64,000 bases of DNA from an uncultured Polaribacter sp. (GCF_947501385.1 NZ_CANMVP010000003.1:124001-188000); one strand, 5' to 3'. Positions 8,474 through 16,712 are shown, counted from the stretch's first letter. Numbers and translations are program-made. Notes: generated by a model from the letters alone, not told the origin.

Positions 8474-9444
8474 TCTTCTTTTTTTAAAAAAGCGTAGACA
8501 GGAAAATGATCTGAAAACCCGCCTTGATACCACGGGCCAATGTAAGTTCTAAACGGACTTCCTTTTAGTTTTCCTTTAAAAATCTTCAACCATTCTTTAT
8601 TAAAAACTTCGGCATGTTTAAAATAGAATTTTCCTGCTTTTTTTTCTGAAAAGTTTTTAGAAAATAATATTTGATCGAATAAGTTCCATTTGCCATTATA
8701 CGTTAAACTTCCTGTTTTTTCTGGATCTAACATGCTTTCCATTGGGTTTATAAAATCATCTGAAACCAATGTTTTTAAACTAGTACTGGTGGCATCGTCA
8801 TTAAAATCTCCCATCACAATAATTTTAGCATCAAAATGAGTCGCCGTAATTTGTGCGATGATAGCTCTTGCAGTTTCAGCTGCAGTAATTCGTTTGTGCT
8901 CGGTTTCAGCAGCACCTTCTCTTCTAGAAGACCAATGATTTACTAAAATATGTACCAATTCGCCATGTAAATTTCCACTTACTTTTAAAATGTCTCTTGT
9001 ATAATCTCTTTCTCCTCTTTCATTTTTTAAGAACACAGGAAATGTTTCTGAATGCATCAATTCAAACATCTGTTTGTTGTATAATAGTGCAACATCAATA
9101 CCTCTTTCATCAGGAGAATCATGATGTACCACACCATAATGGTGTCTTTTTAAATTAGAAGAATTCACCAAATCTGTAACCACTTTTTCGTTTTCAACTT
9201 CTACCAAACCTACAATTGCTGGCGGATATTTAGAACGATTCATGCCCAACTGAGAAATGACAGAACCTAGCTTTTTAACTTTTACTTGATAGCGTTTGTA
9301 GGTCCATTTGTGCTTACCATTGCTAGTAAAATCATCATCAAAAGTTTTTGGATCGTCTTTGGTATCAAATAAATTTTCAACATTATAAAAACCAATTGTC
9401 GTAATATTTTTACTTTGTTTTTTTGATGAAAGTGATGGGAACAT
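8470..9444 (-). CDS. endonuclease/exonuclease/phosphatase-family protein
   Basis: The 324-residue protein belongs to the DNase I/AP-endonuclease superfamily, which hydrolyses phosphodiesters with Mg2+. Visible active-site stretches are GFYNVENLFDT (N21, E23), a VNHWSSR segment in the middle, MGDFNDD, and the C-terminal SDHFPVYAF. There is no evident signal peptide from this start, although many Bacteroidota homologues are exported. The substrate (nucleic acid or phospho-lipid/sugar) cannot be decided from sequence. It converges on the small gene at 8234 with a 4-nt overlap. Confidence 0.88.
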   Translation of the reverse strand: MFPSLSSKKQSKNITTIGFYNVENLFDTKDDPKTFDDDFTSNGKHKWTYKRYQVKVKKLGSVISQLGMNRSKYPPAIVGLVEVENEKVVTDLVNSSNLKRHHYGVVHHDSPDERGIDVALLYNKQMFELMHSETFPVFLKNERGERDYTRDILKVSGNLHGELVHILVNHWSSRREGAAETEHKRITAAETARAIIAQITATHFDAKIIVMGDFNDDATSTSLKTLVSDDFINPMESMLDPEKTGSLTYNGKWNLFDQILFSKNFSEKKAGKFYFKHAEVFNKEWLKIFKGKLKGSPFRTYIGPWYQGGFSDHFPVYAFLKKED

Positions 9445-9790
9445 ACATTGTATTTAATTGTAAATGTAACGAAATAATGCAGAGGTCGCTAAAAAATGAA
9501 AATTGAGTAGATATCTTGTTTTAAATTAGTGAAACTCAATTTTTATTCCGAAGCTTCGGAATCGAAGCAATGAATTAAAAATTGCTAGCTGAACTAATCC
9601 CGCTTTTTTAGCGGGATCTATGGGTTTTATTCCCCGATGCTCTGCGTCGAAATAAAAAATAAATTTCTACTTGATACCTCGTGCCCTTGGGTCGAGGTTT
9701 TTCATTTAAAATGTTAAATAGCAGTTAAAAAAATGCCTTACACACCTAGTTAATAGTAATACTTTTATATTTGTAACGTAAACAACTACC
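9445..9790. other. 346-bp gap with three palindromes
   Basis: I see no gene here. It contains a perfect 16-bp palindrome TTCCGAAGCTTCGGAA (9546-9561), a hairpin ATCCCGCT/AGCGGGAT with a T5 loop (9597-9617), and a hairpin ACCTCG/CGAGGT followed by Ts (9676-9702) that could terminate plus-strand transcripts. The promoter of the downstream gene is at 9766. Confidence 0.6.
9766..9773 (+). promoter_or_regulatory. candidate -7 box TATATTTG
   Basis: It matches TAnnTTTG and lies 17 nt before the ATG of the DUF2490 gene, leaving a short leader. Confidence 0.5.
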
Positions 9791-10480
9791 ATGAAACAAA
9801 TTATATTTTTAATCATAGCATTTTTATATATCACAGAAAGCAAGGCTCAATTTGATGAAAACCAAACAGGAGCTTGGTATATGTATGTTTACAATCATCA
9901 ATTTAAGAATTCTCAATGGGGAATTCAAGGCGATTTTCAATATAGAGATTGGCAATTGTTAGGAGACCGAGAACAACTTTTATTACGTTCAGGAATTACC
10001 TATAAACCAAAAGATGCAGGTGTATTATTTACATTGGGAGTTGCCAATATAACGTCAGGTGAGTTTGGAGACTCAGATGCTATTTCTAACGAAAATAGAA
10101 TCTATCAAGAAGCGTTAATTCCTCAAAAAATAGGAGGTCGTTTTTTAATAACACATCGTTTTCGTTTTGAGCAACGTTTTGTAGAAAACCAAGATTTTAG
10201 AACAAGGTATCGTTATAATTTATTTGTAAATATTCCTTTCAACAGTAAAGATTTAAGTCCGAAGACAGTTTACGGTGCATTTTATAATGAATTATTTATG
10301 AACGGTGAAAGAACTATTGGAGAGGATAGAGAGGTGGCATTATTTGATAGAAACAGAACCTATTTGGGAATTGGTTATGTTTTAAATACCAAAATAAGGT
10401 TCCAGTTAGGCTGGATGAATCAAACCACAGATAATTGGAGTAAACCACAGTTGCAATTTAGCATGCATCACAATTTTTAA
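9791..10480 (+). CDS. DUF2490-family outer-membrane-type protein
   Basis: The 229-residue protein has a signal peptide (to about residue 19, ending ESKA) and then repeated amphipathic strands with aromatic girdle residues. It ends in HHNF with a terminal Phe, as outer-membrane barrels usually do. The pattern (GAWYMYVYNHQF, WQLLGDREQLLLRSGI, NRTYLGIGYV) is that of DUF2490, a Bacteroidota family with no assigned function. It stands alone, with its own promoter box at 9766. Confidence 0.82.
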   Translation: MKQIIFLIIAFLYITESKAQFDENQTGAWYMYVYNHQFKNSQWGIQGDFQYRDWQLLGDREQLLLRSGITYKPKDAGVLFTLGVANITSGEFGDSDAISNENRIYQEALIPQKIGGRFLITHRFRFEQRFVENQDFRTRYRYNLFVNIPFNSKDLSPKTVYGAFYNELFMNGERTIGEDREVALFDRNRTYLGIGYVLNTKIRFQLGWMNQTTDNWSKPQLQFSMHHNF

Positions 10481-10771
10481 TACGCTAAAAGATATTCGAT
10501 AAGCATCTCCTAAAATGGCAAGTTAAAAAAAGAAGGTAAAACAAAATAGTTGTTGCAGTGTATAATATGGCTTCAAGTAAAGTAGAATTTATATAGTTTT
10601 CATTACAGTTAATTTTGGTTGATTGATTGTGATTAGTTGGCATCGGATATTTTTTGATGTCAACTTTTTTTTAGTATTAAAAAAGGATTAACCAATTTTA
10701 TAGCACTATTTGTTAACATATAAGAGTAGATTTCTTAATTTGTTACATACATCAGAAATGAAAGAAATAGG

Positions 10772-10779
10772 TACTTTTG
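10772..10779 (+). promoter_or_regulatory. candidate -7 box TACTTTTG of a short transcript
   Basis: It matches TAnnTTTG. A properly spaced -33 element is not evident (the nearest TTTG is 29 nt upstream). Confidence 0.35.
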
Positions 10780-10784
10780 CATCG

Positions 10785-10862
10785 AAGAAAATATTTAAAT
10801 TTTTTTTGAAATCGAAATTGAATTAATTACTAAAAACCTTAGCATTTGTTAAGGCTTTTTTT
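10785..10862 (+). ncRNA. candidate small RNA or hflX leader RNA
   Basis: It is bounded by the -7 box at 10772 and a 7-bp terminator hairpin followed by seven Ts. The end is about 40 nt before hflX. A 22-codon ORF (10758-10826) overlaps it, but it begins upstream of the promoter box and is not family-like. Confidence 0.3.
10837..10862 (+). terminator. intrinsic terminator before hflX
   Basis: Stem CCTTAGC/GTTAAGG with the loop ATTT is followed by C and seven Ts. Confidence 0.65.
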
Positions 10863-10888
10863 ATGCGGTAAAGATTCAGAATAGTTTG

Positions 10889-10896
10889 TACTTTTG
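10889..10896 (+). promoter_or_regulatory. candidate -7 box TACTTTTG of hflX
   Basis: It matches TAnnTTTG and ends 6 nt before the chosen hflX ATG. The transcript would be leaderless or nearly so. Confidence 0.5.
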
Positions 10897-10902
10897 CACT
10901 CT

Positions 10903-12114
10903 ATGATAGAAGCAAAAGAAGCCATTTCAGAAAAAGCCGTATTAATTGGTGTCATTACACAACAACAAGATGAAGAAAAATCTGAAGAATATTTAGATGA
11001 ATTAGAGTTCTTAACAGAAACCGCAGGTGGTGTTGCTGTAAAACGCTTTGTACAAAAGATGGAAAAACCAAATCCTAAAACCTTTTTAGGAGTTGGAAAA
11101 TTAGAAGAAGTAAGAGATTATATAGAATCGAATGGTATTGGAACTGCTATTTTTGATGATGAATTATCGCCAGCACAAATACGAAATATCGAAAAGGTTC
11201 TAGACTGTAAAATTTTAGATAGAACCAATTTAATCTTAGATATTTTTGCACAAAGAGCACAAACAAGCTCTGCAAAAACCCAAGTAGAATTAGCACAACA
11301 CGAATATTTATTGCCCCGCTTAACCAGATTATGGACGCACCTTGACAAACAAAAAGGGGGTATTGGAATGCGTGGCCCTGGAGAAACAGAAATTGAAACA
11401 GACAGACGTATTATTCGTGACAAGATTGTTTTATTAAAAAAGAGGTTGAAAACCATCGATAAACAGATGGCAGTACAGCGTAAAAACCGTGGAAAAATGG
11501 TGCGTGTTGCTTTGGTTGGTTACACAAATGTTGGGAAATCTACCTTGATGAACGTGATTAGTAAAAGTGATGTCTTTGCAGAAAATAAACTCTTTGCAAC
11601 GCTAGATACTACGGTTAGAAAAGTGGTTATTAAGAACATTCCTTTTTTAATGACAGACACCGTTGGTTTTATTAGAAAATTACCCACACAATTGGTAGAA
11701 TCTTTTAAATCTACGTTAGATGAAGTTCGAGAAGCAGATTTATTGTTACATGTGGTAGATATTTCGCATCCAAATTTTGAAGATCATATTGCCTCTGTAA
11801 ATAGTATCTTAGACGATATTAAATGTGCAGACAAGCCAACCTTAATGGTTTTTAATAAGATTGATGCCTATGCTCATGAAACCATTGACGAAGAAGATTT
11901 AATTACCGAAAAAGGAAAAGAACACTACACTTTAGAAGATTGGAAAAAAACTTGGATGAATGATAAAGAAGAGGAATCGATCTTTATTTCTGCTTTAAAC
12001 AAAGAAAATCTAGAAGATTTTAAGGAGAAAACGTATGAAGAGGTGAAAAAAATTCACATTCAACGTTTTCCTTATAATGACTTTTTGTATTATGAATATA
12101 AAGAGGGAGAGTAA
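10903..12114 (+). CDS. hflX: GTPase HflX
   Basis: HflX is a ribosome-binding GTPase that splits stalled 70S ribosomes, especially after heat shock. The 403 residues hold the N-terminal HflX domain (to about 190, with the Gly-rich stretch GGIGMRGPGETEIETDRR) and the GTPase domain with G1 GYTNVGKST, G3 DTVGF and G4 NKID. I start at the ATG at 10903 (MIEAKEAIS). A TTG three codons upstream overlaps the -7 box and is unlikely. A terminator and a second promoter box directly upstream give it its own transcript. Confidence 0.95.
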   Translation: MIEAKEAISEKAVLIGVITQQQDEEKSEEYLDELEFLTETAGGVAVKRFVQKMEKPNPKTFLGVGKLEEVRDYIESNGIGTAIFDDELSPAQIRNIEKVLDCKILDRTNLILDIFAQRAQTSSAKTQVELAQHEYLLPRLTRLWTHLDKQKGGIGMRGPGETEIETDRRIIRDKIVLLKKRLKTIDKQMAVQRKNRGKMVRVALVGYTNVGKSTLMNVISKSDVFAENKLFATLDTTVRKVVIKNIPFLMTDTVGFIRKLPTQLVESFKSTLDEVREADLLLHVVDISHPNFEDHIASVNSILDDIKCADKPTLMVFNKIDAYAHETIDEEDLITEKGKEHYTLEDWKKTWMNDKEEESIFISALNKENLEDFKEKTYEEVKKIHIQRFPYNDFLYYEYKEGE

Positions 12115-12181
12115 TTTTTTTTAGTTAATATAAGCGTAACGATTGTTCATAAAATCTAAATTAGGAAGTAATTTGGATAAT

Positions 12182-12203
12182 GTTACCTTTTTAGGTAACT
12201 TTG
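12182..12203 (+). promoter_or_regulatory. inverted-repeat operator overlapping the toxin-antitoxin promoter
   Basis: GTTACCT-TTTT-AGGTAAC (12182-12199) overlaps a -7 box TAACTTTG (12196-12203). A repressor binding the repeat would block the promoter, which fits autoregulation by the HTH antitoxin encoded downstream. Confidence 0.6.
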
Positions 12204-12227
12204 CTTTAGGTTTAATGAATGTTCTAA

Positions 12228-12569
12228 TTGGGCGAATTTAAAAGAGAAATAGGATTTTACGAAAATCATTTTAAAGATTTTTACTTAAAACAATCGTTTG
12301 TTGTTCGTAAGAAAATTGATTGGACGCTTTTAATTTTAAGAAATACTCGAATAGTTCCTGAAAAATTCTTCAAAAATCTTACGAATACTGACGGACTTTG
12401 GGAAGTAAGAATTTCAGCTGGAAAAGGAATTTTTAGAATTTTGTGTTTTTTTGATAAAGGAAATATAATAATTCTGTTAAGTGGATTTCAAAAGAAAACA
12501 CAAAAAACACCAAAGAAAGAAATTAAAAGAGCAGAACGATTAAAAAAGGAATATTATGATAACAAATAA
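12228..12569 (+). CDS. RelE/HigB-type toxin
   Basis: The 113-residue protein resembles HigB-like mRNA interferases of the RelE fold. It has a basic C-terminal half with FRILCFFD, ILLSGFQKKTQKTP and a Lys/Arg-rich tail (KKEIKRAERLKKEY), the phage-derived Gp49-like layout. No in-frame ATG exists after the in-frame stop at 12225-12227, so the TTG at 12228 is the only sensible start; translation is probably weak. The antitoxin frame begins 14 nt before its stop, so the two are translationally coupled. Activity on mRNA is a family inference. Confidence 0.85.
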   Translation: MGEFKREIGFYENHFKDFYLKQSFVVRKKIDWTLLILRNTRIVPEKFFKNLTNTDGLWEVRISAGKGIFRILCFFDKGNIIILLSGFQKKTQKTPKKEIKRAERLKKEYYDNK

Positions 12570-12858
12570 AAGAATTACGTCATTTGATGATCATTTAAAC
12601 GAACAGTATGGAGCATCTGGAACTGAAATGAGAGAAAAATTCGAGGAAGAATTTGAGACTTTTAGAATTGGAGTTTTAATACAAGAAGCAAGAAAAAAAC
12701 AGCATCTTACGCAGCAACAGCTTGCTGACAGAGTTGGAACAACTAAAAATTATATCTCCCGAATTGAGAATAATGCGAGTGATATCCGACTTTCAACATT
12801 GATGAGAATTATTCGAGAAGGATTAGGTGGAAGTCTAAAACTATCACTAGATATTTAA
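12556..12858 (+). CDS. HigA-type antitoxin, XRE helix-turn-helix
   Basis: The 100-residue protein has an acidic N-terminal part (about 1-40) that probably contacts the toxin. An XRE/Cro-type helix-turn-helix follows (about 45-98; LTQQQLADRVGTTKNYISRIEN). Toxin first and antitoxin second is the HigBA order. It overlaps the toxin gene by 14 nt. The antitoxin is the natural candidate to bind the inverted repeat at 12182-12199. A plausible ribosome site (AAGGAA) lies just upstream of its ATG. Confidence 0.88.
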   Translation: MITNKRITSFDDHLNEQYGASGTEMREKFEEEFETFRIGVLIQEARKKQHLTQQQLADRVGTTKNYISRIENNASDIRLSTLMRIIREGLGGSLKLSLDI

Positions 12859-12901
12859 GGTCTACAGGAAATACAAGTTAAAAAATTTATTAACCATAAA
12901 A

Positions 12902-14017
12902 CTACTTTTCTTTCTCATCCTCAATAATGCCCATTCTTTTAGCTCTGTTTTTCCAAGATTTTCTTGCCAGCAATTGCAAGTCTGCAACAGAATCTGTTTC
13001 GTCCATAATTTCTAAACCTAAAAGAGTTTCTATTACATCTTCTTGAGAAACCACGCCGCTAACAGAACCATATTCGTCTACAACCAATGCAATGTGTTCT
13101 TTTTCTTTGATTAATTTGTCAAACAAATCAGGAATTGATAATTCTCTTTCTGTAATTATAATATTTCTTTTAATAGATGCTAAACTGTCTTCACCTTTTC
13201 CATTAATCATCGCTTCTAATAAATTATCTTTTAGAAAATACCCTGTAATATTATCTGGGTTTTCAGCAAATACCGGAATTCTAGAAAAGCGCAGTTTTTT
13301 ATGTTCACTGTAAAAAGAAGCAATGGTTTGCGTTTCATCGGCAATTTCTAAAACAGATCTTGGCGTCATTACATCATTCACCTTAATTTCTTTAAAGCCT
13401 AATAAATTACGAATTACCTTGCTTTCATTTTCTTTAAAAACACCTTCTTTTTCTGCCATATCTGCCATTACCAAAAAGCTTTCTCTGCTTAAAATACTAC
13501 CATGACCTTTGCCACCAATTAGTTTTGTAGTCAATTGTAAAATCCATAAAATACCCGTCCATTTTAAAGGGAAAATCATTACTTTTAGTGCTTTTGAAGT
13601 AAAGTTGGCCAATTGCTTCCAATACGTTGCACCAATTGTTTTTGGTATAATTTCTGAAGCGACTAAGATTAAAATGGTCATTACTGTAGAAACAATACCA
13701 ACCATTACATCTTCTGTTATTTTGATACCTAAAATGGTTTTTACTGCTGTTCCATATATTTCAGCATAAGCTACTTTTGCTTGTACACCAACTAAAATTG
13801 CGCCAACGGTATGTGCAACGGTATTGATGGTTAAAATTGCAATTAATGGTTTGTCTACGTCTTTTTTAAAAATCTCTAATTGCTTTGCATAGGCTAAACC
13901 TTGGCTTTTTTTCAAGTTGATAAAAGTAGGTGTAATGCTCAATAAAACAGCTTCTAAAATAGAGCAGAGAAAAGAGAAGAATATAGAAATTGTTGCAAAA
14001 ATAATAAGTAACGTCAT
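12902..14017 (-). CDS. CNNM transmembrane/CBS-pair protein (CorB/HlyC-like, short form)
   Basis: The 371-residue inner-membrane protein has a CNNM (DUF21) domain with about four helices in residues 1-150. A CBS pair follows in about 195-325 (VMTPRSVLEIADE, LVVDEYGSVSGVVSQEDVIETLLG). Related proteins are linked to Mg2+ or Co2+ efflux. The C-terminal CorC_HlyC transporter-associated domain of longer relatives seems absent, since the protein ends about 45 residues after the second CBS. The hemolysin label often given is historical. A CAAAAATA sequence (14044-14051) gives a minus-strand -7 box TATTTTTG. Confidence 0.88.
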   Translation of the reverse strand: MTLLIIFATISIFFSFLCSILEAVLLSITPTFINLKKSQGLAYAKQLEIFKKDVDKPLIAILTINTVAHTVGAILVGVQAKVAYAEIYGTAVKTILGIKITEDVMVGIVSTVMTILILVASEIIPKTIGATYWKQLANFTSKALKVMIFPLKWTGILWILQLTTKLIGGKGHGSILSRESFLVMADMAEKEGVFKENESKVIRNLLGFKEIKVNDVMTPRSVLEIADETQTIASFYSEHKKLRFSRIPVFAENPDNITGYFLKDNLLEAMINGKGEDSLASIKRNIIITERELSIPDLFDKLIKEKEHIALVVDEYGSVSGVVSQEDVIETLLGLEIMDETDSVADLQLLARKSWKNRAKRMGIIEDEKEK

Positions 14018-14043
14018 ATCAATTTATTTAAAAGGCGAAGTTA

Positions 14044-14051
14044 CAAAAATA
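14044..14051 (-). promoter_or_regulatory. candidate -7 box TATTTTTG of the CNNM gene
   Basis: It matches TAnnTTTG on the minus strand, 26 nt before the ATG at 14017, right behind the terminator of the upstream gene. Confidence 0.45.
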
Positions 14052-14053
14052 AA

Positions 14054-14081
14054 AAACCTCAAAAATTTCTTTTTGAGGTTT
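14054..14081 (-). terminator. intrinsic terminator of the DUF3078 gene
   Basis: Arms AAACCTCAAAAA and TTTTTGAGGTTT with the loop TTTC lie 21 nt behind the stop of the minus-strand gene at 14103. Confidence 0.65.
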
Positions 14082-14102
14082 CCTTATTTCTTTTTTAATT
14101 CC

Positions 14103-15050
14103 TTAAAAAGCATAGCTCATTCCGAATAACCAATAAGATTGTAATTTGTTGTCTACGGTACTAAATGTAGGCGTTACTTGTGTTGGATTGGTAACTGGGT
14201 CGAAATTGCCCAAAGCATTGTTTAAAGCTTCTTGTTTGTTTTTACGCAAACCCAGTTCAAAACCAAGGCCAATTCCTTTATAAAGTGTATATCCTAAAGA
14301 ATTTGTTAAGGTCCAGTTAGATAAATCTGAAGATTTATAACTTTGAAACATTGATAAGTTTGTCTTGACACTTAATTTATCATATTTAGCGGTGTAATCT
14401 GCTACGATTTTTGCTCCTAAAGAAGATTCAAAAACAGTATCTGTACTACTAAATACAAAATTGTAGTTTCCTGGATGAATCACCACCACTAAATTGTTGG
14501 TTGGCGTCCAAGTGAATCCAACACCAAAATCTAAATACCCAGGATCATTAAAATTATCTAAAATGGTAGTTCTGTATTCTCCTAAAGCAGAAAGCGCCCA
14601 TTTTTTATTCAGTCTTTTACCGTACAAAGAAGAAATATTAAAAACGTCTGTAGCTGTTTCAAAATCAGGGCTATCGGTAGGGTCATCTTTATCATCAAAC
14701 TTTACCCAACCTAAATTGATGGCAACAGAATTTCTCCAGAAATAGTCTTTTTCTATCAAGTTTGCATATCCATTAAAGGTAATGCCAATATTTGCAGCAG
14801 CAGCATTGGGTGCTGTTCTTGCATACCAATTTTTAAAGCCAGAAATGTTGCCGCCAATGGTACCAAAAGCACCTTTTTTCCACCCTGGTAAAGCATCTAA
14901 TTTGCTTTGTATGCTTTTAGCTTCTCCTTGTAGTTTAGAGATTACTGCTTTTTTTTCTTTTAAATCTTTTTTTAATTCTTCTTCAGTTTGTTGTGCTTTT
15001 GTAGCAAAACTAACCAATATAAATAGGAGTACAATTGATGTTTTTTTCAT
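14103..15050 (-). CDS. DUF3078 outer-membrane-type protein (first paralogue)
   Basis: The 315-residue protein has a signal peptide (MKKTSIVLL to about residue 19) and a short coiled segment (about 22-55, EEELKKDLKEKKAVISKLQ). A run of beta-strands ends in SYAF with a terminal Phe, typical of an outer-membrane barrel. The strand series with WARTAP-like and NLGWVKFDD motifs places it in DUF3078. I start at the ATG at 15050; a TTG further upstream gives a poorer leader. The second DUF3078 gene lies 48 nt upstream in the same direction. Confidence 0.85.
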   Translation of the reverse strand: MKKTSIVLLFILVSFATKAQQTEEELKKDLKEKKAVISKLQGEAKSIQSKLDALPGWKKGAFGTIGGNISGFKNWYARTAPNAAAANIGITFNGYANLIEKDYFWRNSVAINLGWVKFDDKDDPTDSPDFETATDVFNISSLYGKRLNKKWALSALGEYRTTILDNFNDPGYLDFGVGFTWTPTNNLVVVIHPGNYNFVFSSTDTVFESSLGAKIVADYTAKYDKLSVKTNLSMFQSYKSSDLSNWTLTNSLGYTLYKGIGLGFELGLRKNKQEALNNALGNFDPVTNPTQVTPTFSTVDNKLQSYWLFGMSYAF

Positions 15051-15098
15051 GTTAATTTTCAAATAATTTATGAATCTTTACTTTTAGACAAATATTTT

Positions 15099-15962
15099 TT
15101 AATAAGTCACTTTTTCATGAAAATTATAGTTTACGCCTAAACCAAACAATTGCCTAAATTGTATTTTACTAGAAGAGTTATCATCTATAATGGTATGAAA
15201 AGTCATTTGCATTTTAATATGTTTGTTTACTTTAAAACGAATATTTGTTTGATAATCTACATCTACATTGCCCACATTGGCTAAATAATCTGAATACATT
15301 GTAAATACATTTTCCATCTCAATATTTTGCATCAAACTAAATTTATAATACCCAGAAAAGTTAAAACCTAAACTAAATGCGGTGTTTCTTCCGTCTTCAA
15401 CACCAAATTGACCAGAAAAAAAGTCATTTACAAAAGTATATCTGGCGGTTGCAGGTGCAATGTTCATGTTCAAATTATCAGATTTTTTCCACAGCATTCC
15501 GGGGCCAAGTGTTAAATAGGCAGGAGACAAAAATTCTGAAACTAATAATTTTGGTTCTTTTTTATAATTGTAACCATTTGTGTATTGGGTTCTAAAGTTT
15601 CCTAAGAAAGAGAAAAACCAATAAGTAGTTGTTTTTACGCCTAAAAGGGTGTTTAATTCGAAACGATCATCTGTTTTGCGATAGCCTTTTTCACTAATAT
15701 GGCTTAAACCATATCCTGTTATAATTCGTGTGTCCCAATTTATATGTTTCTTTTTATAATTGAAATCATAATTCAAATTCATATTACCCGCAACGGTGTT
15801 TTCCCCACCAGATGCCCAATTTGAGAAAGAAGATTGATTGAATATAAAAGCAAACCTTCCGTTAATTTTCCATTTAGGTTTGGGCAAGGTATCCTTTTTC
15901 TTCTTTTGAGAATAAGAAGTTGTGGCTAAAAGAATTAAAAAAAGAAGGAATAATCTTCTCAC
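15099..15962 (-). CDS. DUF3078 outer-membrane-type protein (second paralogue)
   Basis: The 287-residue protein has a signal peptide to about residue 18 and a Lys-rich linker. Barrel strands follow, with the family stretch SSFSNWASGGENTVAGN (about 45-61) and FSGYYKFSL near 210. DUF3078 is a Bacteroidota family of unknown role, often near sulfur/iron-cluster genes in Flavobacteriaceae (memory, not tested). It probably cotranscribes with the paralogue downstream. A TACTTTTG box lies 20 nt upstream of its ATG. Confidence 0.85.
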   Translation of the reverse strand: MRRLFLLFLILLATTSYSQKKKKDTLPKPKWKINGRFAFIFNQSSFSNWASGGENTVAGNMNLNYDFNYKKKHINWDTRIITGYGLSHISEKGYRKTDDRFELNTLLGVKTTTYWFFSFLGNFRTQYTNGYNYKKEPKLLVSEFLSPAYLTLGPGMLWKKSDNLNMNIAPATARYTFVNDFFSGQFGVEDGRNTAFSLGFNFSGYYKFSLMQNIEMENVFTMYSDYLANVGNVDVDYQTNIRFKVNKHIKMQMTFHTIIDDNSSSKIQFRQLFGLGVNYNFHEKVTY

Positions 15963-15982
15963 AATTTTCGTAAATTAATATG

Positions 15983-15990
15983 CAAAAGTA
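15983..15990 (-). promoter_or_regulatory. candidate -7 box TACTTTTG of the DUF3078 pair
   Basis: It matches TAnnTTTG on the minus strand, 20 nt before the ATG at 15962. Confidence 0.5.
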
Positions 15991-16013
15991 ACTTTATTTA
16001 CAAAATAACAAAA

Positions 16014-16523
16014 CTATTTGCTTGATTTATAAAGTGGTACTGTAGAACAAGCTTCACCAAACAAAATAGATTTGGCAATAGGTTGTAACTTTTCTATTAA
16101 AAAAGCATAGGCACTATTTGGAATTGGTTTTTCTGCACAACCTTTTATAATTACAGGCGCATCTGTAAAGTCTCTAAAATCTATAAAATTTAATAATTCT
16201 TGATAAATGATAGTTTCTAACAACTCTAAATTTCCAATAACTACTTTGTTTGCAAATGGCGTCATTTCAGCAGCAATTAACATAAAAGCCCATGAAGGGA
16301 TAATGGCGTCTACAGAACAAGTAATGGCAACAAAAGAATTTTTGTATTGCGACCAATCGTGATTTTTTACCGAGGCTCTAAAATCTTTTTCTTTTAAAAT
16401 GATTTCTTCAAACAACCAGTCTTTAATATCAAATAAAACTCTTTTTCCTTCAGGATAAATTTCCTCTAAATCAAAAGTTTTTAATTTGCTACTTGCCACT
16501 CTATTTATGATTTCTTCTGCCAT
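16014..16523 (-). CDS. DUF2480-family protein
   Basis: The 169-residue soluble protein begins MAEEIINRVASSKLKTFDLE, the characteristic start of DUF2480, a Bacteroidota family of unknown function. It has FDIKDWLFEEIILKEKDFR (about 30-50) and a conserved Cys-Gly region near 128 (KGCAEKPIPN). It lies downstream of sufE and sufT on the same strand. In my memory of flavobacterial gene order it travels with Fe-S assembly genes, so a link to that pathway is a guess from context. Confidence 0.85.
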   Translation of the reverse strand: MAEEIINRVASSKLKTFDLEEIYPEGKRVLFDIKDWLFEEIILKEKDFRASVKNHDWSQYKNSFVAITCSVDAIIPSWAFMLIAAEMTPFANKVVIGNLELLETIIYQELLNFIDFRDFTDAPVIIKGCAEKPIPNSAYAFLIEKLQPIAKSILFGEACSTVPLYKSSK

Positions 16524-16535
16524 TTTTTATTATTA

Positions 16536-16567
16536 GTTTCAAGGTTTCAAGGTTTCAAGGTTTCAAG
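16536..16567. repeat. four tandem copies of the 8-mer GTTTCAAG
   Basis: Four perfect head-to-tail copies lie just upstream of the DUF2480 start. Copy number may vary between strains. Confidence 0.9.
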
Positions 16568-16644
16568 GTTGAGATTTCTTTTCCAAATCTTTGGAAGCTA
16601 AAAAAACATCTGCCCGCCATCTTTCGTTAGATTTTTTTTAGTTT

Positions 16645-16712
16645 TGAATACTGAATACTGAATACTGAATACTGAATACTGAATACTGAATACTGAATAC
16701 TGAATACTGAAT
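16645..16712. repeat. nine tandem copies of the 7-mer TGAATAC
   Basis: Nine perfect copies plus a partial TGAAT abut the stop codon of sufT (16713-16715). A 7-bp unit would shift frame if it were coding, but it lies outside the ORF. Slippage-prone. Confidence 0.95.

Larger units (their letters stand above)
10481..10888. other. 408-bp gap with a candidate short transcript
   Basis: No conventional gene is visible. A -7 box (10772-10779) followed by a terminator (10837-10862) brackets a possible RNA of about 75 nt. The rest is AT-rich and unremarkable. Confidence 0.5.

Noticed and set aside
10758..10826. 22-codon ORF as an attenuation leader peptide for hflX
   Set aside because: The Lys/Phe-containing peptide begins upstream of the only promoter-like box, has no run of one amino acid type, and hflX is not a biosynthetic gene.
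12902..14017. Hemolysin / virulence factor
   Set aside because: The CNNM-CBS layout fits ion-transport proteins; the hemolysin name is a legacy label without support here.
16645..16712. Heptamer array as CRISPR or phase-variable coding repeat
   Set aside because: The unit is only 7 bp, has no spacers, and lies outside the reading frames, so it cannot switch sufT.
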